Source: an uncultured Spirochaetaceae bacterium
GTDB taxonomy: Bacteria > Spirochaetota > Spirochaetia > Treponematales > UBA12059
Assembly: GCA_938004315.1 (NCBI GenBank)
Contig: CALKWG010000275.1
Coordinates: forward strand, 1-22,745
Reading direction: 5' to 3'
DNA length: 22,745 nucleotides
In this document: piece after piece, positions 14,887-21,254 of the stretch
Numbering within the stretch: the stretch's first letter is position 1
How the letters are laid out: every line of letters starts with the position of its first letter
Made by a program: the position numbers and the translations under genes
The notes under the pieces: generated by a model
Seen by the model: the letters and a program-made list of their open reading frames with translations, nothing else
What the model was told of the DNA's origin: nothing
The model's database searches: none

Positions 14887-15036
14887 TTAGCAGGGTGCTG
14901 ACAAAGGCGAAAGCGCCTTTGTCAGCAGCTTCATTAATGTGGCTATTGCGTAGAAAACCGCAAGGTTTTCGAGCAATTGCACTGCATGGTGATGACAAGC
15001 ATCGAGTTTGTCATCACCATGGTAGGGTCCCATCAT
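14887..15036 (-). CDS. Possible 49-residue peptide within the hairpin island (doubtful)
   Basis: A reading frame from ATG 15036 crosses all three hairpins and ends at TAA 14887. The peptide begins MMGPYHGDDK, has a HHH cluster at residues 15-17, a hydrophobic middle (LLENLAVFYAIATL) and ends LSAPC. No ribosome-binding site is evident. Such frames often arise because the repeat happens to lack stops; I have a vague impression of similar peptides annotated in termite-gut treponemes but cannot verify it. I list it so that it can be tested, not as a confident gene. Confidence 0.2.
   Translation of the reverse strand: MMGPYHGDDKLDACHHHAVQLLENLAVFYAIATLMKLLTKALSPLSAPC
14896..14927. repeat. Perfect 14-bp hairpin, 4-base loop (island hairpin 1)
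   Basis: TGCTGACAAAGGCG pairs perfectly with CGCCTTTGTCAGCA around an AAAG loop. It lies 30 bases upstream of the purD ATG on the purD-coding strand. No T-run follows on either strand, so it is not a standard terminator. Confidence 0.8.
14945..14977. repeat. Hairpin with GCAA tetraloop (island hairpin 2)
   Basis: The upper stem GAAAACC/GGTTTTC is closed by a GCAA loop (a GNRA type on the plus strand), then a small internal loop, then a lower stem ATTGC/GCAAT. The interrupted stem and tetraloop are typical of folded RNA, although the same would arise from an imperfect DNA palindrome. Confidence 0.7.
14985..15021. repeat. Perfect 14-bp hairpin, 9-base loop (island hairpin 3)
   Basis: CATGGTGATGACAA pairs perfectly with TTGTCATCACCATG around a nine-base loop; a G.T pair could extend it by one. 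Its inner arm shares TGACAA with hairpin 1, so the two may be related in origin. Confidence 0.8.
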
Positions 15037-15090
15037 ACCAAGTTGAGATTGACGTTTCTAGCGCCGGACTTCGGAGGGGCCTGCGCGGGC

Positions 15091-15648
15091 TTAGCGCAGC
15101 CCGTCCAGCAGCCCGACGACGACCCGGGGATACAAGCTATGCTCAAGCTCGTGGACGGCCGCCTCCATCGCCTCTAAGGTCGCCGCCCGAGCTACCCGTC
15201 CTTGAACCAAGAGCGGGCCGGTATCCATGCCTTCGTCAACGTAGTGGACGCTGACGCCTAACTCGGCGTCGCCGGCCTCCCAGGCCCGCTCGATAGCGTG
15301 GGCCCCCGGCCAAGCCGGCAAGAGGGACGGGTGCACGTTGACGAGCCGGCCGCGACGGCGCGCGACGAAGGCGGGGCTTAAGAGGCGCATGAAGCCGGCC
15401 AAGGCGACCACGTCGGTCCCGGCGGCCTCGAGCGCGGCCTCGAGCTCGGCCTCGGCCTCCTCGCGCGGCCTACCCTTCCAGGGGACGAGGGCGGCCGGCA
15501 CCGAGAGGCGGCGCGCGCGTTCGAAGGCGTAGGCCTCCGGCCTATCGCAAACCAGGAGGCAGACCTCGTGCCCGGCCGCGCGCGCCGCAGTCGCCAGGGC
15601 TTCGAAGTTACTCCCGTTGCCGCTGGCTAAGACCGCGAGCCTGGCCAT
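15091..15648 (-). CDS. purN: Phosphoribosylglycinamide formyltransferase (folate-dependent)
   Basis: A 185-residue protein. It transfers the formyl group of 10-formyltetrahydrofolate to GAR, the third step of IMP synthesis. It starts with LAVLASGNGSNFEAL (phosphate-binding loop). The catalytic residues N104, H106 and D142 lie in NVHPSLLPAWPGAHA and VDEGMDTGP, each two positions before the E. coli N106/H108/D144. The frame is open upstream to 15855, but that part overlaps purM; ATG 15648 begins at the family's normal N-terminus, 14 bases after the purM stop, with GGCGG before it. Confidence 0.95.
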   Translation of the reverse strand: MARLAVLASGNGSNFEALATAARAAGHEVCLLVCDRPEAYAFERARRLSVPAALVPWKGRPREEAEAELEAALEAAGTDVVALAGFMRLLSPAFVARRRGRLVNVHPSLLPAWPGAHAIERAWEAGDAELGVSVHYVDEGMDTGPLLVQGRVARAATLEAMEAAVHELEHSLYPRVVVGLLDGLR

Positions 15649-15662
15649 GAGCCGCCCGCCGC

Positions 15663-16625
15663 CTAAGCCCGGGCCAGGCGGCCCATACGGAAGGCCTCGA
15701 TGCCCTTCCGCGCCGCGTGCGCCAGGAGCTCGTCGGCGTCGCGCGCCTTGACGACCATGGCTATCCCCACGCCCAGGTTGAAGACGCGGCGCATCTCGTC
15801 CTCGGAGACGCCGCCGCCCTTCTGGATGCGGCCGAAGATCGCGGGCCGCGCCCAATCCCAGCTGTAATCGCCCTTAAGGCCCGGGGGCAGGACGCGCTCG
15901 AAGTTGCCGTCCAGGCCCGAACCGGTGATATGCGCCGCGCCGAGCACGAGTCCCGTGGAGATAAGCTCGGAAAGCTCGCGCACGTAGATGCGCGTCGGCG
16001 TCAAGAGCTCGGCCCAGGCCTCGTCGTCGCCTTCTGGCACGCATTTGCGGGCCAAGGAGTAGCCGTTGGAATGGACGCCGCTCGAGGGCAGGCCGATGAC
16101 GGCATCGCCCTCGGCCATGAGCGCGGTCTTGGGTAGGATGTCGTCGCGGTCGACGATGCCGGCGCAGAAACCGGCCAGGTCGACGTCGTCCTCGTCGTAG
16201 ACATCGGGCATCTCGGCGGTCTCGCCGCCGGTAAGCAGGCAGCCGGCCTGCTCGCAGCCGACGATGACGCCGCCTATGATGGCTTGGAGCTTGGCGTCGT
16301 CGATCTTACCGCAGGCTATATAATCGAGGAAGTTCAGGGGCTTGCAGCCGCAGACGATGAGGTCGTTGACGTTCATCGCGACCAGGTCGATGCCGATGGT
16401 ATCCCAGCGCCCTAAGCGCTTGGCCACGAGGAGCTTGGTGCCCACGCCGTCGGTGGTGCTCATGAGCACGGGGTCGCGCATGCCTAGGGCCGCCTTGATG
16501 GACAGCCCGCCGGCGAAGCCGCCTATGCCCCGGTCCACCGCCGCCGAGCTTCGGCTCCGGATGAAATCGGCGAAGCGGTCGCCCTTCTCCATGTCCACGC
16601 CGGCGCTGCGATAATCGATTGCCAT
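15663..16625 (-). CDS. purM: Phosphoribosylformylglycinamidine cyclo-ligase (AIR synthetase)
   Basis: A 320-residue protein, slightly shorter than the usual ~345. It closes the imidazole ring of AIR with ATP, the fifth step. Family motifs in order are DYRSAGVDMEKGD at the start, GGFAGGLSI, MSTTDGVGTKLLVA, NDLIVCGCKPLNFLDY, LTGGETAEMPDVY, GLPSSGVHSNGYSL, HITGSGLDGN and FNLGVGIAMVV. ATG 16625 was chosen over the upstream open frame because AGAGGAG lies five bases before it and the sequence becomes family-like there. It lies 44 bases downstream of purF in the same direction. The FGAM synthetase (step four) is not in this cluster. Confidence 0.95.
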   Translation of the reverse strand: MAIDYRSAGVDMEKGDRFADFIRSRSSAAVDRGIGGFAGGLSIKAALGMRDPVLMSTTDGVGTKLLVAKRLGRWDTIGIDLVAMNVNDLIVCGCKPLNFLDYIACGKIDDAKLQAIIGGVIVGCEQAGCLLTGGETAEMPDVYDEDDVDLAGFCAGIVDRDDILPKTALMAEGDAVIGLPSSGVHSNGYSLARKCVPEGDDEAWAELLTPTRIYVRELSELISTGLVLGAAHITGSGLDGNFERVLPPGLKGDYSWDWARPAIFGRIQKGGGVSEDEMRRVFNLGVGIAMVVKARDADELLAHAARKGIEAFRMGRLARA

Positions 16626-16669
16626 ATTCGCTCCTCTAAGGCCGCCTCGGGCCGGTTCTCTATGCGTCT

Positions 16670-18079
16670 TCAGCGCCCGCCTGAGACGGGGCAGGGATAG
16701 GCTCCGTCGAAGCAGGCGGCGCAATACTCGCCGTCCGGCGCGCCCAGGGCCTCCCGCATCGCCTGAACCGAGAGGAAGCGGACGCTATCGGCGCCGATGT
16801 GCGCGGCTACCGCCTGGGGGTCCATACGATTGGAGATGAGCTCGTCCCGGTCGGGGATGTCGATGCCGTAGTAGCAGGGCCCTTTGAGCTCGGGGCTCGA
16901 CAGGCGCAGGTGTACCTCGGACGCCCCGGCCTCCCGGAGGAGGCGGACGATGATGCCGCTCGTGGTGCCGCGCACCAGGGAGTCGTCGACGATGGCGACG
17001 CGCCGACCGCGTACCGCCTCGGCGACGGCATGCAGCTTCATGCGCACCGCCAGCTCCCGCTCGCCCTTAGACGGCAGGATGAAGGAGCGGCCGACGTAGT
17101 GGTTGCGCGTCAGGCCGAAGGCGAAGGGCGCGCCGATAGCCTGGGCGTAGCCCATGGCCGCCAGGGTCCCCGAATCGGGGACCGGGACGACCAGGTCCGG
17201 CCGCAGGGGGTCTCCCTCGGCCATGGCGCGCCCCAGGGCCATGCGCGCCTCGTGGACCGAGCGGCCGAAGACGTAGGAGTCGGGCCGGGCGAAGTAGATG
17301 GGCTCGAAGATGCAGCGCGCACGGCGGGGCGAGGGCGATAAAAAAAAGGAGCGCGGGCCGCCTTCATCGACGACGACGCACTCCCCCGGCTCGATCTCGC
17401 GCCAGGCCATGGGGCCGAGCGCGTGTAGGGCGCAGGTCTCGCTGGCCACGTACCAGGCCCCGTCGCGCTCGGCTATATGCAGGGGCCGAAAGCCCATGGG
17501 GTCGCGGACGGCGACCAGGGCGCCGTCCCAGATCATGCACAGGCTATACGCGCCCTCGACGCCGCCGAGCGCGTCGCGGATGATCGCCTCGCGCCCGTCA
17601 GCCCCGGAGCGGCTGATCCGATGGAGTATGAGCTCCGAATCGCTGGTGGTCTGGAAGATCGAGCCGGCGCCGAAGAGCTCCGCCCGGAGCGCGGCGCCGT
17701 TGGATAGGTTGCCGTTATGGGCCAAGGCGACGCGGCCCTTGTTGCATTCGACGGCCAGGGGTTGGGCGTTGGCCAGGCCGCCGCCGCCTTGGGTGGCGTA
17801 GCGCACGTGCCCGATGCCGACGCGCGAGCGCAGCTCGGAGGCCTGCCAATCGCCCGCGGCGTTGGCCACCATGCCAAGGCGCCGGTCGGAGCGCAGGCGC
17901 CCGTCCGCCTCTTCCCAGGCGATGCCGCAGGCCTCCTGGCCGCGGTGCTGCTGGGCGAACAGCATATAGAAGAGGGTCCGGGCCGCCGGCAGGCCCGCGG
18001 GCGCGTAGGCGCCCGCCACGCCGCAATAGTGGCCGAGGGTCTTAAAGCCCCGCTCGGGGCGCATGTCCTGGGGTTTCAC
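16670..18079 (-). CDS. purF: Amidophosphoribosyltransferase, Fe-S type
   Basis: A 469-residue protein from GTG 18079. It commits PRPP to purine synthesis by replacing pyrophosphate with glutamine-derived ammonia. The N-terminal Ntn glutaminase begins at Cys19 (HYCGVAGAY), which implies removal of a propeptide. The synthase half carries the PRPP loop VAIVDDSLVRGTT (361-373). Four cysteines (256, 402, 453, 456; the last pair in YCAACF) match the [4Fe-4S] ligands of the B. subtilis-type enzyme. The frame is open to 18094, but the -10 box at 18085-18090 excludes that start; GTG 18079 follows the box by five bases, and ATG 18064 is an alternative. It heads the purF-M-N-D series. Confidence 0.93.
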   Translation of the reverse strand: MKPQDMRPERGFKTLGHYCGVAGAYAPAGLPAARTLFYMLFAQQHRGQEACGIAWEEADGRLRSDRRLGMVANAAGDWQASELRSRVGIGHVRYATQGGGGLANAQPLAVECNKGRVALAHNGNLSNGAALRAELFGAGSIFQTTSDSELILHRISRSGADGREAIIRDALGGVEGAYSLCMIWDGALVAVRDPMGFRPLHIAERDGAWYVASETCALHALGPMAWREIEPGECVVVDEGGPRSFFLSPSPRRARCIFEPIYFARPDSYVFGRSVHEARMALGRAMAEGDPLRPDLVVPVPDSGTLAAMGYAQAIGAPFAFGLTRNHYVGRSFILPSKGERELAVRMKLHAVAEAVRGRRVAIVDDSLVRGTTSGIIVRLLREAGASEVHLRLSSPELKGPCYYGIDIPDRDELISNRMDPQAVAAHIGADSVRFLSVQAMREALGAPDGEYCAACFDGAYPCPVSGGR

Positions 18080-18084
18080 GCTTG

Positions 18085-18113
18085 TTTGTAGCACGCCCCC
18101 CCGCGAGCGTCAA
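18085..18113 (-). promoter_or_regulatory. Promoter abutting the purF start codon
   Basis: On the minus strand TTGACG (18113-18108, 5/6) is followed after exactly 17 bases by TACAAA (18090-18085, 4/6). The GTG start at 18079 is five bases further on, so there is essentially no leader. This also rules out a purine riboswitch in front of purF; control, if any, must be at the promoter. Confidence 0.55.
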
Positions 18114-18135
18114 CGGCCGCCGGGCCGCCCGGGCG

Positions 18136-18165
18136 GAGGCGACGAGGCGACGAGGCGACGAGGCG
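18136..18165. repeat. Short tandem repeat, 8-bp unit, 3.75 copies
   Basis: GAGGCGAC is repeated three times plus a partial GAGGCG, ending one base before the stop codon of the DUF5312-like gene, in the 87-base gap before purF. It is likely a slippage product and may vary in length between strains. The spacing unit is too short for a CRISPR or an iteron-type origin. Confidence 0.75.
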
Positions 18166-18166
18166 C

Positions 18167-19765
18167 CTAGGGGCCGACGAGCTCCGCGTTCGCCGGCGCG
18201 ACGGAGGGTTTCACGAAGGTGAAATTCCTCATGATGCGCGTAAAGCCGTCCAGGCGGCGCTTAGCCTCGGTCAGCGCGACCATGAACTCCTTGTTCCTCG
18301 CGCCGCCTAGGCTGCGGATATTGGTGACCAGGTCGGGGCTGGAGCGCCGGTAGTCGGCCAGGAGCTCGGCTATGGCATCGCCGAGCATCTGGAAGATGCC
18401 GGCCTCGTCCTCGCAGATCTGCTTGGCCTTGTAGTTGATCTCGTCCACGATCTTGGTCAGGAAGGGCAGGATATCCTTGCCGTGCCGCATCTCGTCGACG
18501 TAGCGGCGGACGGAGGCGACGCTCACGCGGCCGGTCCCCTGCAGGCTCTCCTCGAACTCGGCTATCTTGGCGGCGCAGCGGTCGCACTGGTAGAGGATGT
18601 TGGCCAGGTTGTTCTGGTAGGCTTTATCCTCGAAATAACCTTCGACTAAGACTTTCTTAACGGTATCCTTGATGGTCGGCTCGAAGATACCCAAGGCGAA
18701 GGTTCGCAGTATGCCCATGGCCTTAATGTGGGTAAAGCCGCTCGGGCTCTCCCGCCTTAGGAAGGCGTCGTTCTCCTCGCTATAATTGTCGAGCGGCGCG
18801 GCCTCGACCCCGGCGAAAAGCTCGGCCAGGTCCTGCGCGACGGCGTTCTCGTGCCGCTCGCGGAGCAGCCGGTCGCGGTCGCGCTCGAACTCGCTTACCA
18901 GGCGCTGCCTATATTGCCCCAGGTAATCGACGCGCTCCCGCCGTAGGTTCGGCTCGAAAGCCGGGTCGCCCTTGCAGAGGCGTATGAGCGCGAGGAGGCT
19001 CTCGTCGGAGAGCCGATAGCGCCTGATCTTATTGATGGTGGCCAGGATCTTCTCGAGCCTGGCGCGCTGGCCCTGGGCCGCGGCCGGCGAGTATCGCTCG
19101 TACACCTTGGCCAGGCGCGAGAGGAGGGCGGAGCCGAAGTCGAAGCCGGCCAGGAGATAGAAGGCGTCCAGGATCTCGGGCGCCAGCTGCTCCCCCTCGA
19201 CGGGCTGGAAATCGGGGCGGTAACGCGGGTCCTCCAGGGTCAGGCCGGGGTCGAAGAAGCCCAGGAGGCGCTCCCAGTCGTGGCGGCTGATCTCGACGAA
19301 GCGCTCGACCTCGGCGAGCTCGAGGTTAAGCCGGGGGCCGGCCAAGGAATCGAGGGCGGCCAGGAAGCGTTGGAAATCGCGGCTTATGCCCTCCATCTCC
19401 TCGTCGGCCTTGACCGCGTTTTCAAGCCGGCTCTTCATGCCGTCATAGGTGAAGGCCGCCTTCTTCTCGAGCTCAACGGGCTCGAGCTCGCTGTCCACCA
19501 GGTAATCGAAGAAGCGCCGCGAAACGCGGATGTCGGGGTGCGCCAGGGTCCGATCGGCCAAGTCCATAAGCGGCTTAAGCGCTTGGCTGAAGAGGAAGAG
19601 GTCATGCGCAAAACCGGGCAGGACGGCGTTGTGCTTGAAGCGATAGTACGGCGGCTTAAGGTCGGCGATCACGCCGTAGACGCGCCGCAGCTCGCCGCGG
19701 ACGCTTCCGTCCTCCAGGCCGAAGAGGCGCCTAAAAAAATCGGCCAGGACGCTCAGTATTCCCAT
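18167..19765 (-). CDS. Conserved protein of unknown function, DUF5312-like
   Basis: A 532-residue soluble protein, largely helical with long charged stretches, no signal peptide and no convincing membrane segment. It starts with an amphipathic/hydrophobic helix (ILSVLADFFRRLFGL) that could anchor it to a membrane or partner. Features include RVYGVIADLKPPYYRFK early on, several acidic-basic helices, and a CDRCAAK pair of cysteines near residue 395. The overall architecture resembles the spirochaete-restricted DUF5312 family as I remember it; no enzymatic motif is visible. ATG 19765 was chosen over the TTG nine bases upstream because the TATGAT box ends at 19775. No Shine-Dalgarno sequence is visible. 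Confidence 0.65.
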   Translation of the reverse strand: MGILSVLADFFRRLFGLEDGSVRGELRRVYGVIADLKPPYYRFKHNAVLPGFAHDLFLFSQALKPLMDLADRTLAHPDIRVSRRFFDYLVDSELEPVELEKKAAFTYDGMKSRLENAVKADEEMEGISRDFQRFLAALDSLAGPRLNLELAEVERFVEISRHDWERLLGFFDPGLTLEDPRYRPDFQPVEGEQLAPEILDAFYLLAGFDFGSALLSRLAKVYERYSPAAAQGQRARLEKILATINKIRRYRLSDESLLALIRLCKGDPAFEPNLRRERVDYLGQYRQRLVSEFERDRDRLLRERHENAVAQDLAELFAGVEAAPLDNYSEENDAFLRRESPSGFTHIKAMGILRTFALGIFEPTIKDTVKKVLVEGYFEDKAYQNNLANILYQCDRCAAKIAEFEESLQGTGRVSVASVRRYVDEMRHGKDILPFLTKIVDEINYKAKQICEDEAGIFQMLGDAIAELLADYRRSSPDLVTNIRSLGGARNKEFMVALTEAKRRLDGFTRIMRNFTFVKPSVAPANAELVGP

Positions 19766-19774
19766 GATGCCCAA

Positions 19775-19803
19775 ATCATACGCGAGGCGCGGGGCGTCCG
19801 CAA
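19775..19803 (-). promoter_or_regulatory. Candidate promoter of the DUF5312-like gene
   Basis: On the minus strand TTGCGG (19803-19798, 3/6) and TATGAT (19780-19775, 5/6) have a 17-base spacer. The -10 ends nine bases before the ATG, so the mRNA would be leaderless or nearly so. Confidence 0.45.
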
Positions 19804-19844
19804 GGCTCGGAGCCGGGCGTTATGCCGAACCGCCCAGGCATGGA

Positions 19845-20315
19845 TCAGCCCGCCGCGGCGTCGCGGCACCAATAGGCCCGCCCTCCCTCGGCCGCCTCCA
19901 TGAAGAGGGGGCCCGGGGCGGATTTAACGAGGGAATCGTGCGCAAAGATAGGCGCTTCGAAGGCGAGCGCCAAGGCTATGGCGTCGGACGGCCGCACGTC
20001 CCGGACGCGCCGGGAGAGGCCCTTGCCGTAGACGATGCGGGCAAGGTAGCCCTCCTCGCCGTAACCGTCCAGGCCGTAGAGCTCGGCTCGCTCCACCTTC
20101 AGGCCCTGCTCGGCCATGAGCTCGGCCATGAGGCGGTGCGTCAACGGCCGCGGCGGCGAGATGCCCTCGAGCTGCATGATGATGGCCCCGGCCTCGTAGG
20201 CCCCGACGCGCAGCGACACGTGCCCTTCGGCGGCGGCGAGCAGCACCACGGGCAACTCGTCGTCGGCGGGCACGGCGACGCCTTCGACCGAAACGGGAAC
20301 GAGCGATTCTCTCAT
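19845..20315 (-). CDS. Bifunctional nuclease family protein (DUF151)
   Basis: A 156-residue protein covering one BFN/DUF151 domain: LPVVLLAAAEGHVSLRV... then a YGLDGYGEEGYLARIVY strand pair and the conserved VRPSDAIALALAFEAPIFA helix. The plant and Mycobacterium members are reported to have DNase/RNase activity; many bacterial copies are uncharacterised. No UVR motif is fused at the C-terminus, unlike some relatives. The start ATG 20315 lies eight bases after a TATACT box, with no ribosome-binding site. It is divergent from cheR, with a 118-base gap holding both promoters. Confidence 0.85.
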   Translation of the reverse strand: MRESLVPVSVEGVAVPADDELPVVLLAAAEGHVSLRVGAYEAGAIIMQLEGISPPRPLTHRLMAELMAEQGLKVERAELYGLDGYGEEGYLARIVYGKGLSRRVRDVRPSDAIALALAFEAPIFAHDSLVKSAPGPLFMEAAEGGRAYWCRDAAAG

Positions 20316-20323
20316 ATCGGCCA

Positions 20324-20351
20324 AGTATAGCCCGCCGGGCGCCGGAATCAA
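20324..20351 (-). promoter_or_regulatory. Promoter abutting the DUF151 nuclease start codon
   Basis: On the minus strand TTGATT (20351-20346, 4/6) and TATACT (20329-20324, 5/6) are 16 bases apart. The box ends eight bases before the ATG and no Shine-Dalgarno sequence is present. Confidence 0.5.
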
Positions 20352-20370
20352 GGACGCGAAGGCCCTTCTA

Positions 20371-20399
20371 TTGACGGGCCGAATTCGCGATACTAGACT
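20371..20399 (+). promoter_or_regulatory. Promoter of the cheR-cheB operon
   Basis: TTGACG (20371-20376, 5/6) and TAGACT (20394-20399, 4/6) are 17 bases apart. Transcription from about 20406 gives a 28-base leader with GAGAGGCGG before the ATG. It looks like a housekeeping promoter; no flagellar sigma28 (TAAA...GCCGATAA) motif is seen. Confidence 0.5.
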
Positions 20400-20433
20400 T
20401 TCGATACGAACGCGCGCATCGAGAGGCGGAACC

Positions 20434-21243
20434 ATGGCGGATTTCTTAAGCGAGACCGATTTCGAGCTCTATAGGAAGCTGATCTACGACGAAAGCGGCA
20501 TACACTTCTCCGCCACGAACCGCTCCATACTGGAGAGCCGCCTGCGCGAGCGCCTGCGCGAGAAGAAGCTGCAGACTCCCGCGGAGTACTACGCCATCCT
20601 CATCAGGGACCGCGAGGAGCTCAAGCTCCTCTTAGATTCGGTCACCACGAACCTGACGCGATTCTTCCGCAACCAAGCTCATTTCGACGCCATAGAGCAT
20701 TTCGTGGTGCCCGAGCTTTTAAAGCTGCGAGCCTCGGAACGCAAGCTACGTTTTTGGAGCGCCGGCTGCTCGACCGGCGAGGAGCCCTACACCATAGCCA
20801 TGCTCCTCAAGCACATCCTGCCGGCGGGCTGGAACTACGAGGTGACGGCCTCCGACATAAGCCTGAAGTCGCTCATGGTAGGCAAGGAGGGCTTCTATCC
20901 GGAGACGCGCGTCCAAGGCATACCCGACGAGTACTTAGCCAAGTATTTCGAGAAGCGCCCCAACGGCTACCAGATCAAGGACGAGATAAAGAAGACGATA
21001 CGCTTCGACTACCACAACCTGAAGAACGACTCGGGGCAGCGCGGCCTCGACGTCGTCTTCTGCCGCAACGTGCTCATCTACTTCGACGAGGCGGCGCAGA
21101 AGGCGACTATCGAACGTTTCTGGGACGCCATGGCTCCCAAGTCGTTCCTGTTCATCGGCCACTCCGAGTCGCTCTTCGGTATGAACACGAAGTTCGAGTT
21201 CGTGAAGACCGACTGGGCCTGCTTCTACAAGAAATCAGTCTAG
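20434..21243 (+). CDS. cheR: Chemotaxis methyltransferase CheR
   Basis: A 269-residue protein of normal CheR length. It uses S-adenosylmethionine to methylate glutamates of chemoreceptors. The N-terminal helical domain (1-75) ends with TTNLTRFFRN (71-80), the CheR signature. The SAM-binding loop is WSAGCSTGEEPYTIAM (108-123), then TASDISLKSL and the late motif VVFCRNVLIYFDEAAQ. No TPR or tether extension is fused. It is followed after 11 bases by cheB, so the pair sets receptor adaptation. No chemoreceptor or CheA/CheW gene is in the window. Confidence 0.96.
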   Translation: MADFLSETDFELYRKLIYDESGIHFSATNRSILESRLRERLREKKLQTPAEYYAILIRDREELKLLLDSVTTNLTRFFRNQAHFDAIEHFVVPELLKLRASERKLRFWSAGCSTGEEPYTIAMLLKHILPAGWNYEVTASDISLKSLMVGKEGFYPETRVQGIPDEYLAKYFEKRPNGYQIKDEIKKTIRFDYHNLKNDSGQRGLDVVFCRNVLIYFDEAAQKATIERFWDAMAPKSFLFIGHSESLFGMNTKFEFVKTDWACFYKKSV

Positions 21244-21254
21244 CGGAGGGTATC

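Larger units (their letters stand above)
14887..15057. repeat. A+T-richer three-hairpin island inserted between purN and purD
   Basis: This 171-base segment differs sharply from its high-G+C surroundings and is built of three consecutive inverted repeats (14896-14927, 14945-14977, 14985-15021), plus the short palindromes CATTAATG (14932-14939) and GCAATTGC (14973-14980). It is bordered by a 5-bp direct repeat CTAGC (14882-14886 and 15058-15062), which might be a target-site duplication; no terminal inverted repeats match. No transposase is present. It looks like a dispersed intergenic repeat or a non-autonomous element, or a structured RNA within the pur transcript. Copy number elsewhere is unknown. 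Confidence 0.6.

Noticed and set aside
14887..15057. Integron attC site or retron msr-msd RNA
   Set aside because: attC core motifs (RYYYAAC/GTTRRRY) are not found at the stem ends, and there is no integrase or reverse transcriptase gene in the window.
14866..15090. Purine riboswitch in front of purD
   Set aside because: The three hairpins are sequential rather than a three-way junction, and no conserved purine-aptamer loop sequences are seen.
18136..18165. CRISPR array or replication iterons
   Set aside because: The unit is 8 bp with no spacers, and no cas or replication gene is near.
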